NCBI RefSeq assembly: GCF_902506165.1
Contig: NZ_LR733817.1
Location: forward strand, 4,803,625-4,867,624
DNA from: Bosea sp. 29B
GTDB taxonomy: Bacteria; Pseudomonadota; Alphaproteobacteria; Rhizobiales; Beijerinckiaceae
DNA length: 64,000 bases
Direction of reading: 5' to 3'
In this document: positions 17,057-24,934 of the stretch, piece by piece
Position numbering within the stretch: position 1 is the stretch's first letter
Layout of the letters: each line of letters begins with the position of its first letter
The notes under the pieces: generated by a model
What the model was told of the DNA's origin: nothing
The model's database searches: none
Seen by the model: only the letters and a program-made list of their open reading frames with translations
Program-made: the position numbers and the translations under genes

Positions 17057-18030
17057 CCCGCCGCGCCTTCGCTGCCGCCTCGATCGCGGCACCAGTCATC
17101 CTGTCGGGCGGCGCCATCGCCGCAGGCCGGCCGGTCACGGTCGCCTCGCTGCTCGGCGAGGACAAGCCGGAGACGAAGATCTGGCGCCGAGTCACGCAGA
17201 AGCTCGCGCAGAGCGCAGCCGGTCGCTTCGACCTGCGCGTCGTGCCCAATGCCGCGCTCGGCGGCGAAAAGGAGGTCGCGGAGGGCTTGAGGCTCGGCTC
17301 GGTCCAGGCCTCGCTGTTTACGATCTCGGCGCTGTCGTCCTGGGTGCCGGACGGGCAACTGCTGGATCTGCCCTTCCTGTTCCGCGATCGGGAGCATCTG
17401 AAGCGCGTGCTGGCCGGGCCGCTTGGCGAGGAACTCAAGCGCAAATACGAGGCGCAGGGCTTCGTCGTGCTCGGCTTCATCAATTACGGCGCTCGCCATC
17501 TCCTCGCCAAGGAGCCGCTGACCACGCCGGCCAGCATCAAGGGCAAGCGCATCCGCGTCATCCAGAGCCCGCTGCACACCGAGCTCTGGTCAGGCTTGGG
17601 CGCCTATCCGACGCCGATCCCGATCCCCGAGACCTACAACGCGCTCAAGACCGGCGTGGTCGATTGCATGGACCTGACCAAGTCGGCCTATGTCGGCTTC
17701 AAGCTGCACGAGGTCGTGCCCTATCTGATCGAGACCGGCCATATCTGGGCGACCGGTGTCGTTGCTGTCTCTGCGCCCTTCTGGAAGGGCCTCTCTGCTG
17801 AGGACAAGACAGCCTTCGCCGCGGCGACTGCGGAAGGGGCGGGCTATTTCGACGATCTGATCGTCGCCGACGAGGACGCCTCGATGGCCAAGGCCAAGGC
17901 CGAGGGCGGCAAGGTCGTGCAGCCGGAGGATCGTCCCGGCTGGGAGGCCGGCGCGCGCAAGGTCTGGGCTTCCTTCGCGCCGAAGCTCGGCGGCCTGGAG
18001 AAGATCGAGGCGATCGCCAGCAGCACCTGA
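17047..18030 (+). CDS. TRAP transporter substrate-binding protein, DctP family
   Basis: Periplasmic receptor of 327 residues. The N-terminus contains a twin-arginine-like signal (MALTRRAFAAASIAAPVIL). The mature protein has the DctP features NAALGGEKEVAEGLRLGSVQ, the carboxylate-binding Arg region around KGKRIRVIQSPLHTE, and NALKTGVVDCMDLTKSAYV. It overlaps the permease gene by ten bases, a reversal of the more common receptor-first order. It acts with the fused DctQM protein encoded just upstream. Confidence 0.93.
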   Translation: MALTRRAFAAASIAAPVILSGGAIAAGRPVTVASLLGEDKPETKIWRRVTQKLAQSAAGRFDLRVVPNAALGGEKEVAEGLRLGSVQASLFTISALSSWVPDGQLLDLPFLFRDREHLKRVLAGPLGEELKRKYEAQGFVVLGFINYGARHLLAKEPLTTPASIKGKRIRVIQSPLHTELWSGLGAYPTPIPIPETYNALKTGVVDCMDLTKSAYVGFKLHEVVPYLIETGHIWATGVVAVSAPFWKGLSAEDKTAFAAATAEGAGYFDDLIVADEDASMAKAKAEGGKVVQPEDRPGWEAGARKVWASFAPKLGGLEKIEAIASST

Positions 18031-18077
18031 GTCCGGCCGCCATCCATTCCAATTGATGTCACAGGAAAGCCGTCCGC

Positions 18078-18833
18078 ATGTCCGACCGTCCCGTCCTTCT
18101 CGTCACCGGCGGCAGCCGCGGCATCGGCGCTGCGATCTGCCGCTTTGCCGCCGAGCGCGGCTATGACGTCGCCGTCAACTATCAGGGCAATGCGCAGGCG
18201 GCGGCCGATGTCGTCGCAGCCTGCGGCAGAGCTGGGGCGAGGGCGGTCGCGATCCAGGGCGACATGGCGAACCTCGCTGACATCACTCGCGTTTTCGCCG
18301 AGGCCAAGGCGGCGCTCGGTCCGCTGACCGCGGTGGTCAACAACGCTGCCATCACCGGCAAAAGCAGCCCGCTCGCCAAGTCGGATCCGCAGGTCATCCG
18401 CGCCTGCATCGACCTCAACGTCACCGGCGCGATCCTGGTGGCGCGCGAGGCGGCGCAGGCCCTGCTCGCCAACGAGGGCGCGAAGAACCGCGCCATCGTC
18501 AACATCTCCTCGATCGCGGCCGGGCTCGGCTCGCCCAACGAATACGTCTGGTACGCTGCCTCGAAGGCGGCAGTCGATTCCATGACCGTGGGGCTGGCGA
18601 TCGAGCTCGCCCCGGCCGGCATCCGCGTCAATGCGGTATCGCCCGGCATGACGCGGACGGAGATCCACGCGCTCTCGGCCGGCGATGCCGGCCGCGTCGA
18701 CCGCATAGCGCCGACGATCCCGCTGCGGCGCGTCGCCGAGCCGGAGGAGATCGCCGAAGCCGTGCTGTTCGCGCTCTCCGAGGCCGCGTCCTACATGGTC
18801 GGCTCGATCATCCGGGTCGGTGGCGGGCGATAA
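18078..18833 (+). CDS. SDR family oxidoreductase
   Basis: Classical short-chain dehydrogenase of 251 residues. Cofactor motif VTGGSRGIGAAICRFAAERG at the N-terminus suits NADP(H) because of the Arg after GGS. VVNNAAITG follows, with catalytic Ser in NISSIAAGLGS and YAASKAAVDSM carrying Tyr and Lys. The protein resembles glucose 1-dehydrogenase/3-oxoacyl reductase-type SDRs. It is the last gene of the NIPSNAP-TRAP operon, starting 47 bases after the receptor gene, so it may act on the imported compound. Confidence 0.92.
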   Translation: MSDRPVLLVTGGSRGIGAAICRFAAERGYDVAVNYQGNAQAAADVVAACGRAGARAVAIQGDMANLADITRVFAEAKAALGPLTAVVNNAAITGKSSPLAKSDPQVIRACIDLNVTGAILVAREAAQALLANEGAKNRAIVNISSIAAGLGSPNEYVWYAASKAAVDSMTVGLAIELAPAGIRVNAVSPGMTRTEIHALSAGDAGRVDRIAPTIPLRRVAEPEEIAEAVLFALSEAASYMVGSIIRVGGGR

Positions 18834-18945
18834 GTCACTCTGGGCGCTCAAACGACAGAATCGGCTGCAAGAACAGCCGCAGACGGCTGGAGCCGGAGCC
18901 GTGGCGTGCTAAATCGGCTGCCGTCCTGTTCAACCGGAAGCCGCC

Positions 18946-19224
18946 ATGCGCGCCCTGTTTGTCCTGATCGCCTTCGGCATGGTCGCGGTGCCGGCGCTGC
19001 TCGCGCTGGCGCGCAGCGACCTGCCGCGCGGCCGTCGGATCGTCAACGCGCTGATCGTCTTCCTGGCCCCGGCCTTTGCGCTCGGCCTGATCCATGGCGT
19101 GCCGGAGCTCGACGGCAGGGCGCTGCAATATCCGGTCGTCTGGACGACGCTGCGGCTTGTCCTGACCGGGCTCGCTTTGATCCTGCCCTGGTGCCTCTAT
19201 GTCTGGCTGAATGGCCGGCGCTGA
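18946..19224 (+). CDS. small integral membrane protein
   Basis: Protein of 92 residues with about three membrane segments (ALFVLIAFGMVAVPALLALA, ALIVFLAPAFALGLIHGVP and LRLVLTGLALILPWCLYVWL). No family recognised. The ATG follows CGGAAGCCGCC. It lies 112 bases after the SDR gene and 21 before agmatinase on the same strand, so it may be cotranscribed with the latter. Coding is supported by hydrophobic pattern and codon use rather than by homology. Confidence 0.7.
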   Translation: MRALFVLIAFGMVAVPALLALARSDLPRGRRIVNALIVFLAPAFALGLIHGVPELDGRALQYPVVWTTLRLVLTGLALILPWCLYVWLNGRR

Positions 19225-19245
19225 TTTTCCGACGGATTTTTTGAC

Positions 19246-20202
19246 ATGACCGAATCTGCTCAGATCCCGCCGATCGACCACGCCTTCACCGGCGACCGCA
19301 AGGGCCCGGCGCATGACCCAACCTATGCCGGCGCGCTCTCCTTCATGCGGCGCCGCTACAGCAAGGACGTCGCCGGCTGCGATGCGGTGGTCTGGGGCGT
19401 GCCGTTCGACCTCGCTGTCTCGAACCGGCCCGGCACCCGCTTCGGGCCGCAGGCGATGCGCCGCGTCAGCGCGATCTTCGACGGCGATCTGCAGTATCCC
19501 TCGCGGGTCGATCCGTTCGAGACGCTCGCCGTGGTCGACTATGGCGATTGCCTGCTTCCGCGCAGCGACCTGCAGGGCTGCGCCCGGGCGATCGAAAGCG
19601 AGGCTGCGGCGATCATCGCCAGCGGCGCCCAGCTCGTCACGCTCGGCGGCGATCATTTCATCACCCTGCCGCTGCTGCGAGCCCATGTCGCCCGCCACGG
19701 CAAGCTCGCGATCGTCCAGTTCGACGCGCATCAGGACACCTGGGACGACGGCGTCGGCGCGATCAGCCACGGCACTTTCGTGCTCGAGGCGGTGCGCGAG
19801 GGGCTGATCGACACGGATCGTTCGATCCAGGTCGGCATCCGCACAGTCGCGCCGCGCGATTGCGGCATCGAGGTGCTCAACGCCTATGAAGCGCATGGCC
19901 TCGGCGTAGAAGGCATCGCGGCGCGGATCAGGGAGCGGGTCGGGCAGGGGCCGGCCTATCTCACCTTCGACATCGATGCACTCGATCCAGCCTTCGCGCC
20001 CGGCACGGGCACACCCGTCTCTGGTGGCTTCTCTTCGGCAGACGCGCTGCGCCTGGTCTGGGCGATCCGCGATCTCGATTTCCGCGGCATGGACATCGTC
20101 GAGGTCTCGCCGCCCTATGACCATGCCGACGCGACCGCGATCGCCGGAGCGGCGGTGGCGCAGCACTATCTGCAGGCGCTGGCGCTGAAGAAGGCGGGTT
20201 GA
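19246..20202 (+). CDS. speB: agmatinase (arginase/agmatinase family)
   Basis: Binuclear-manganese ureohydrolase of 318 residues that releases urea, most likely from agmatine to give putrescine. Metal-binding motifs are all present: GGDHFITLP near residue 133, DAHQDTWDD near 158 with SHGTF after it, and DIDALDPAFAPGTGTP near 244. The N-terminal GVPFDLAVSNRPGTRFGPQAMR is typical of agmatinases; guanidinobutyrase-like activity cannot be excluded. Located just upstream of argC but separated by an extragenic repeat and a promoter, so the link to arginine metabolism is thematic. Confidence 0.9.
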   Translation: MTESAQIPPIDHAFTGDRKGPAHDPTYAGALSFMRRRYSKDVAGCDAVVWGVPFDLAVSNRPGTRFGPQAMRRVSAIFDGDLQYPSRVDPFETLAVVDYGDCLLPRSDLQGCARAIESEAAAIIASGAQLVTLGGDHFITLPLLRAHVARHGKLAIVQFDAHQDTWDDGVGAISHGTFVLEAVREGLIDTDRSIQVGIRTVAPRDCGIEVLNAYEAHGLGVEGIAARIRERVGQGPAYLTFDIDALDPAFAPGTGTPVSGGFSSADALRLVWAIRDLDFRGMDIVEVSPPYDHADATAIAGAAVAQHYLQALALKKAG

Positions 20203-20264
20203 ATTGGGGTGGCAGCTTCGGCCGCCATGTGATTCCGAACGTTGCGATATCGAGGCGCGGGGAA

Positions 20265-20400
20265 CCCTCTCCTGGAAGGAGAGGGCAGGGTGAGGTGTGG
20301 GCGGTAAGACCAGTGCCGTGAGCGCTCACCGCGCGGTTAGGTTCCAGCCAACGTTTCCAATTCGAACACCTCACCTCTACTCCTCTCCTTCCAGGAGAGG
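20265..20400. repeat. extragenic palindromic repeat with two self-complementary arms
   Basis: The arm at 20265-20298 (begins CCTCTCCTGGAAGGAGAGG after one base) and the arm at 20366-20400 (ends with the complementary block) are inverted copies of about 33 bases with a few mismatches, separated by 67 bases. Each arm also contains its own palindrome, CCTCTCCTggAAGGAGAGG or its complement. This is the structure of a REP/BIME-like element. It fills most of the agmatinase-argC gap. Confidence 0.75.
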
Positions 20401-20430
20401 AGTTTGCGTTGCGGTTCCAGTGCCCCATCA

Positions 20431-20459
20431 TTGACAGCTGTCTCCGCCCGGAACATATA
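20431..20459 (+). promoter_or_regulatory. sigma-70-type promoter of the argC leader
   Basis: A perfect -35 TTGACA at 20431-20436 is followed after 17 bases by CATATA (20454-20459), or after 19 by TATAGC. Transcription would begin near 20465-20467, at or just before the ATG of the leader reading frame, giving a leaderless or almost leaderless transcript. Confidence 0.65.
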
Positions 20460-20466
20460 GCCCCGC

Positions 20467-20526
20467 ATGACCACGAACCCGACCCGACGTCGCAGTGAAC
20501 AAGCCGCCCCGGCGCGCCCGCGATGA
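20467..20526 (+). CDS. putative arginine leader peptide of argC
   Basis: Nineteen-codon frame encoding MTTNPTRRRSEQAAPARPR. Five of nineteen codons are Arg, three in a row at codons 7-9 (CGA CGT CGC, 20485-20493). It begins at the predicted transcription start and stops at 20524-20526, thirty bases before a T-run terminator that lies between it and argC. Such a layout is that of leader peptides that sense a charged tRNA in trp, his and ilv operons; here the amino acid matches the downstream biosynthetic gene. No Shine-Dalgarno sequence is obvious, consistent with leaderless initiation. The peptide itself need not have a function. Confidence 0.6.
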   Translation: MTTNPTRRRSEQAAPARPR

Positions 20527-20554
20527 CGCTCGGCTTCTAGCCCGAACGCCCGCG

Positions 20555-20579
20555 ACCGCGCCCAGAGCGCGGTTTTTTT
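20555..20579 (+). terminator. attenuator terminator upstream of argC
   Basis: ACCGCGC (20555-20561) pairs with GCGCGGT (20567-20573) around a CCAGA loop, with seven T at 20573-20579. An alternative six-base pairing, GGCGCG (20511-20516) with CGCGCC (20557-20562), uses the same left arm and would prevent it. A ribosome halted at the Arg codons leaves 20511-20516 free, while one at the leader stop codon covers it. Confidence 0.7.
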
Positions 20580-20585
20580 ATGCCC

Positions 20586-20614
20586 GTCGCAAAACTGATG
20601 TCCGGTTTTGCGAC
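20586..20614. repeat. perfect hairpin in argC leader
   Basis: GTCGCAAAAC (20586-20595) and GTTTTGCGAC (20605-20614) are perfectly complementary around a nine-base loop. It lies between the attenuator and the argC start and has no T-run in the plus direction. It may stabilise the argC message or be a repeat remnant. Confidence 0.6.
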
Positions 20615-20680
20615 AAGGCCAAGTTCCAAAGCCAGCCAACCAGTTCCGCCCGCTTCCACCAGACGCCTTGCGAGGGTCCG

Positions 20681-21613
20681 ATGAGCCAGAACCTGAAATC
20701 CATCTTCATCGACGGCGAAGCCGGCACCACCGGGCTCGGCATCCGCGAGCGCCTCGCCGATGTGGTGGAGGTCGTGGTCAAGAGCATCGATCCCGACAAG
20801 CGCAAGGATCCTGCCGCCCGCAAGGCGATGATGGCCGATGTCGATCTCGTCGTGCTTTGCCTGCCCGACGATGCAGCGAAGGAATCCGTCGCGCTCGCCG
20901 ACGAACTCGGCAGCGACGCTCCCAAGATCGTCGACGCCTCGACCGCCCATCGCGTCGCAGCGGACTGGACCTATGGCTTCGCCGAGCTGGAGCCGGGCTT
21001 TGCCCAGAAGGTTGCCAATGCCAACCGCGTCGCCAACCCCGGCTGCTATCCGACCGGCGGCATCGCGTTGCTGCGCCCGCTCGTCGATGCCGGCCTGCTG
21101 CCAGCCGACTATCCGATCACCGTTAACGCGGTCTCCGGCTATTCCGGCGGCGGCAAGAGCATGATCGAAGCCTATGAGGCCGGCACGGCGCCCGATTTCG
21201 AACTCTACGGCCTCGGCCTCAAGCACAAGCACCTGCCCGAGCTGCAGGTCTATTCGCGGCTGGAGCGGCGGCCGATCTTCGTGCCATCGGTCGGCAATTT
21301 CCGGCAGGGCATGCTGGTCTCGGTGCCGCTGCATCTCGACACCCTGCCGGGCAAGCCCAAGCCCGTCGATCTCGAAGCGGCGCTGGCCGAGCGCTATGCC
21401 GGCTCGACCTATGTCGGCGTCCTGCCGGCGGAAGCTGGCGGCAAGCTCGAGCCGGAGGCGCTCAACGACACCAACAAGCTCGAGCTGCGCGTTTACGGCA
21501 ATGCCGATCTCGGCCAGGCGGTACTCGTCGCCCGGCTCGACAATCTCGGCAAGGGCGCATCGGGCGCAGCCGTCCAGAATATCCGCCTGATGCTCGGCCT
21601 GCCGGAGGGCTGA
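20681..21613 (+). CDS. argC: N-acetyl-gamma-glutamyl-phosphate reductase
   Basis: Third enzyme of arginine biosynthesis: NADPH-dependent reduction of N-acetylglutamyl phosphate to the semialdehyde, in the cytoplasm. It has 310 residues, the length of the shorter ArgC type. The N-terminal IFIDGEAGTTGLGIRERL is the nucleotide-binding segment and NRVANPGCYPTGGIALLRPL carries the catalytic Cys. VNAVSGYSGGGKSMIEAYE is the conserved substrate loop. The ATG at 20681 is chosen because the protein homology begins there; the frame is open further upstream but that part is the leader. It has its own promoter with a probable attenuator and appears monocistronic. Confidence 0.95.
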   Translation: MSQNLKSIFIDGEAGTTGLGIRERLADVVEVVVKSIDPDKRKDPAARKAMMADVDLVVLCLPDDAAKESVALADELGSDAPKIVDASTAHRVAADWTYGFAELEPGFAQKVANANRVANPGCYPTGGIALLRPLVDAGLLPADYPITVNAVSGYSGGGKSMIEAYEAGTAPDFELYGLGLKHKHLPELQVYSRLERRPIFVPSVGNFRQGMLVSVPLHLDTLPGKPKPVDLEAALAERYAGSTYVGVLPAEAGGKLEPEALNDTNKLELRVYGNADLGQAVLVARLDNLGKGASGAAVQNIRLMLGLPEG

Positions 21614-21749
21614 CACCAGCCTCCCTGGTCCGCACGAAATCTTGCCTTGCTCGTGACGAAACAGTGGCTGCACCCCCCAAATGGGGGATGCGGCCATTTC
21701 TGCTAGCGATCATAGCTGAACGTGGCGGCTAGAGAGCGGGGGCGATTCG

Positions 21750-21965
21750 ATGCCGGGATTCGATACGTTGGGCGTGCGTCTGGCGCGCAGCCGGCGCAGA
21801 CTTGAGCGCGAGCGCGCCGAGGTGAGCATCGAGCGGCTGTCTCAGGACGGGCTCGATATCGCCGTCCGAAGAGATGATGCGTCTGACGCCCCGGCCGGCA
21901 TGCAGATGCCGGCATCTGCGCAAGTGCTCAGGTTTCCAAGCCCGAATGGGCGTCTCAGGGACTGA
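21750..21965 (+). CDS. hypothetical protein, 71 residues
   Basis: Frame for a 71-residue, strongly charged protein (GVRLARSRRRLERERAEVSI, then ERLSQDGLDIAVRRDD) that could form a basic helix followed by a flexible tail. No family recognised. Support comes from a T-run terminator 28 bases after the stop codon on the same strand and from a GAGAGCGGGGGCG purine stretch before the ATG. It could also be a non-coding transcript ending at that terminator. Confidence 0.45.
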   Translation: MPGFDTLGVRLARSRRRLERERAEVSIERLSQDGLDIAVRRDDASDAPAGMQMPASAQVLRFPSPNGRLRD

Positions 21966-21992
21966 AAGCAGCCGTGCCAGGGTACGGCTGCC

Positions 21993-22035
21993 AGCGCTGT
22001 CGGGGTGAGGTCGAACAGCCCCGGCAGCGCTTTTT
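21993..22035 (+). terminator. rho-independent terminator
   Basis: AGCGCTGTCGGGG (21993-22005) pairs with CCCCGGCAGCGCT (22019-22031) with one G-U pair, followed by TTTTT. Oriented to end a plus-strand transcript from 21.7 kb. Confidence 0.8.
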
Positions 22036-22104
22036 CTTTCGGCTCTAGACGTTGGATCGAGGTCGCGGCCGGCTCGCCTGCAAAGGCGGCCGGCCGCTGC
22101 CGTT

Positions 22105-22953
22105 TCAGCCTGTGTAGGGCTTGAAGAGCTGCTTCTGCGTGCCGAGGCCCTCGATGCCGAGGGCGACGGTCTCGCCGCCCTTGAGGAAGCGCGGCGGCTT
22201 GAAGCCGAGGCCGACGCCGGGCGGTGTGCCGGTGGTGATGACGTCGCCCGGATCGAGCTGCATGAACTGGCTGATATAGTGGACGAGATAGGCGGCGCCG
22301 AAGATCATCGTCTTGGTCGAGCCGTTCTGGACGCGCTCGCCGTCGACTTCGAGCCACATGGCGAGATTCTGCACGTCGGCGATCTCGTCCGGGGTCACCA
22401 GCCAGGGGCCGAGCGGGCCGAAGGTCGGGCAGCCCTTGCCCTTGGCCCATTGCCCGCCGCGCTCGGTCTGGAACTCGCGCTCGGAGACGTCGTTGCAGAC
22501 GCAGAAGCCGGCGATCGCGGCCATCGCGTCCTTCTCGGCGATATAGGAGCCGCCATCGCCGATCACGATGGCGAGCTCGACCTCCCAGTCGGTCTTCTTC
22601 GAGTTCTTCGGGATGATCACGTCGTCATTGGGGCCGACGATGCAGTTCGGGGCCTTGTTGAACAGGATCGGTTCGGCCGGGATCGCGGCGCCGGTCTCGG
22701 CGGCATGGTCGGCGAAGTTGAGGCCGACGGCGATGAAATTGCGGACATCGCCGACGCAGGCGCCGATGCGCGGCGAACCATCGACCAGCGGCAGTGATTC
22801 GGGGGACAGGGCCTTCAGCTTGGCGAGCGAAGCGGATTTGAGCGCCGCGCCGGCGAGGTCGGAGACATGCGCCGAGAGGTCGCGCAGCTTGCCGGCAGAG
22901 TCGATAACGCCGGGCTTCTCCTGACCGAATGCGCCGTAACGAACCAGTTTCAC
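22105..22953 (-). CDS. fumarylacetoacetate hydrolase family protein
   Basis: Metal-dependent C-C bond hydrolase of 282 residues. It has the N-terminal cap (MKLVRYGAFGQEKPGVID) and the catalytic FAH domain: NFADHAAETG, PILFNKAPNCIVGPNDDVII, then the ligands in DWEVELAIVIG, and GVGLGFKPPRFLKGGE near the end. Closest by eye are the 2,4-diketo-3-deoxy-rhamnonate hydrolase or ureidoglycolate lyase-type members, but substrate calls within FAH proteins are unreliable. It stands alone; the stop codon faces the 21.7 kb gene. Confidence 0.9.
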   Translation of the reverse strand: MKLVRYGAFGQEKPGVIDSAGKLRDLSAHVSDLAGAALKSASLAKLKALSPESLPLVDGSPRIGACVGDVRNFIAVGLNFADHAAETGAAIPAEPILFNKAPNCIVGPNDDVIIPKNSKKTDWEVELAIVIGDGGSYIAEKDAMAAIAGFCVCNDVSEREFQTERGGQWAKGKGCPTFGPLGPWLVTPDEIADVQNLAMWLEVDGERVQNGSTKTMIFGAAYLVHYISQFMQLDPGDVITTGTPPGVGLGFKPPRFLKGGETVALGIEGLGTQKQLFKPYTG

Positions 22954-23418
22954 GTCGTTTCCCCCTTTTCAATCGTTTCAAACAAGGTGTGTAAGGCTAG
23001 ACCGAAGGTCGCGCCGATCCTGTGCGGACTGCTCCTGCGATGCAAGCCCGCCGCGACGCATGCCATGCTTGCGGGTGTGCCGGGAGTTGTGGCGCTTATG
23101 CAACGCTCCTCACGAAAGCGCGCCCGAGTTCGGAGCTGGCGGTTGGGTTTATGCTGCGGCGCACAATGGCAAAATCCACGATAGTTCGCATCTAAACTAT
23201 CTTTTCGGTCGCCGGCTTTGCCGCGGGACACGCGAAACGCGGCTTTTTTGCACGTTTTTGGCCCTGCCGATGCGGAAAGGCGGCCGAGCGAGTCGATTTG
23301 GCGGCGATCAAGGCGGGATTGCGGCGGAAACCGGCAGGCGGCATGGTGATGACAGATTCCGCGGCCTGCTTCGCCGCAACCGCCACAACAAGAACCTCAG
23401 CCTGGGGAAGACGCCGCG
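22954..23418. other. intergenic region with two terminator-like hairpins
   Basis: No convincing gene in these 465 bases, which separate two divergent genes. Two plus-strand hairpins stand out: GATAGTT (23180-23186) with AACTATC (23195-23201) followed by four T, and GCCGCG (23220-23225) with CGCGGC (23238-23243) followed by six T. They could end a short untranslated RNA or act as an attenuator ahead of the porin gene at 23419. Confidence 0.45.
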
Positions 23419-24777
23419 ATGAAGAGCCTTCTGAAACTCACCACCGCCGCCACCGTCTCGCTTTCGGCGCTGCTGGCGGCCGGCGCGGCTTCGGCGAGTT
23501 CCTTCGCGATCCGCTCGGGCCAGAGCGCCGAAGGTCTCGGCATGGCCTATGCCGGCGCGGCGGCGGGCGGCATCGGCATGGGTTCGATGGCCTGGAACCC
23601 GGCGACGATCACCATGTTCCCGGGCCGCAACAGCCAGTGGAACTTCACTTATCTCTATGCAAACGGCGACTATCAGCCGACCTCGACGACCACGGTGCGC
23701 ACCCCCACGGGCGTCACGGTTCCGATCCAGGCCGCCGGCGGCAGCACCCTCGGGACGGGCAATATCGGCGGCGATGGCGCCTTCATCCCGGCCTCCTATT
23801 CGTCGTGGCAGCTGACCGACCGGTTCTGGATCGGTCTTACCACCGGCGCGCCGTTCGGCCTGCGCTCGAAGCCCGACAACCAGGTCAATGCGGCGCAGGT
23901 CTTCGGTCGTTCGGCCAAGGTGCAGACGATCAACGTCTCCCCGACGATCGGCTACAAGGTCAACGACTGGCTCTCGATCGGTGCGGCGCTGCAGGTGCAG
24001 TATTTCAAGGCCAGCCTGAAGCAGGCCAACGGCGTCACTGCCGCCGCGACGCCGATCATCATCCAGGGCGACACGATCGATTTCGGCTATCGCTTCGGCG
24101 CCACGCTGACCCCGTTCGACGGCACGACGATCGGCTTGGCCTACCGCTCCTCGGTCAAGCAGACGCTGGAAGGCAGCTTGCGGAGTGCGGCTACCGGTTA
24201 CATTCCGGTCAAGGCTAACCTGAACCTGCCCGACTCGGTCGTGCTGGGTGTCTCGCAGGTCATCAACGATCAGTGGCAGGCTCATCTCGGCGTGGAGTGG
24301 ACGAACTGGAGCCGCTTCCGCAACATCCCGGTCGTGACCCGCGCTGGCGGTACCCCGGTCACCAGCCTGAACTTCCAGTATGACGACAGCTGGTTCTTCT
24401 CGGCCGGTCTCGAGTACAAGTATAACCGCGACCTGACCCTGCGCGCCGGTGTGGCTTATGAGCTCTCGGCCGTGAACGACGACAACCGCCAGATCTTCAT
24501 CTCGGACAACGACCGGCTCTGGCTCAGCGCCGGTCTGAGCTACCAGCTTACCGAGAAGTTCAAGCTCGACGTCGGCTACACCTATATCCACGTCAACAAG
24601 GCCAAGGTGAACTATACCGGCAACAATCCGCAGCAGGTCTTCAATCCGTCGCTGCGGGCGGTGTCCTATACCGGCCAGGCCGAGCCCTATATCCACGTCG
24701 TCTCCGCCGCTCTGACCTATCGTTGGGACAATCCGGCCGAGACGATCCCGGTCCGCCCGGTCGTCCGCAAGAACTGA
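23419..24777 (+). CDS. OmpP1/FadL family outer-membrane transport protein
   Basis: Outer-membrane beta-barrel of 452 residues for uptake of long-chain fatty acids or other hydrophobic compounds. It has a signal peptide (MKSLLKLTTAATVSLSALLA, cleavage near ASA/SS), then the FadL N-terminal plug signature GQSAEGLGMAYAGAAAGGIG and MAWNPATIT (the NPA motif). Alternating strands rich in Tyr and Trp follow (FGYRFGATLTPFDGTTIGLA, LGVEWTNWSRF, GLEYKYNRDLTLRAGVAYEL). The start follows AGCCTGGGGAAGACGCCGCG. A terminator lies 25 bases after the stop, so it is monocistronic. Confidence 0.92.
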   Translation: MKSLLKLTTAATVSLSALLAAGAASASSFAIRSGQSAEGLGMAYAGAAAGGIGMGSMAWNPATITMFPGRNSQWNFTYLYANGDYQPTSTTTVRTPTGVTVPIQAAGGSTLGTGNIGGDGAFIPASYSSWQLTDRFWIGLTTGAPFGLRSKPDNQVNAAQVFGRSAKVQTINVSPTIGYKVNDWLSIGAALQVQYFKASLKQANGVTAAATPIIIQGDTIDFGYRFGATLTPFDGTTIGLAYRSSVKQTLEGSLRSAATGYIPVKANLNLPDSVVLGVSQVINDQWQAHLGVEWTNWSRFRNIPVVTRAGGTPVTSLNFQYDDSWFFSAGLEYKYNRDLTLRAGVAYELSAVNDDNRQIFISDNDRLWLSAGLSYQLTEKFKLDVGYTYIHVNKAKVNYTGNNPQQVFNPSLRAVSYTGQAEPYIHVVSAALTYRWDNPAETIPVRPVVRKN

Positions 24778-24802
24778 GCGGTTCGTCCTCTGCTAACGAA
24801 AG

Positions 24803-24827
24803 AGCCGGCCTTCGGGCCGGCTTTTTT
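24803..24827 (+). terminator. rho-independent terminator
   Basis: GCCGGCC (24804-24810), TTCG tetraloop, GGCCGGC (24815-24821), then six T. Ends the porin gene; the convergent autotransporter gene stops about 110 bases further on. Confidence 0.9.
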
Positions 24828-24934
24828 GTTGGGTCGCGCCTTGGGGAAGAGTTCAGAGCATTGCCCGCAGGCGACCGAACAAAGGAAGGGCAGAAAAGGC
24901 TTGCTCGGCCAACGGAGGCTGATCGCCTGCCGCT

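Noticed and set aside
23060..23422. A 120-codon frame before the porin gene
   Set aside because: It spans two terminator-like hairpins and overlaps the porin start; composition is not protein-like.
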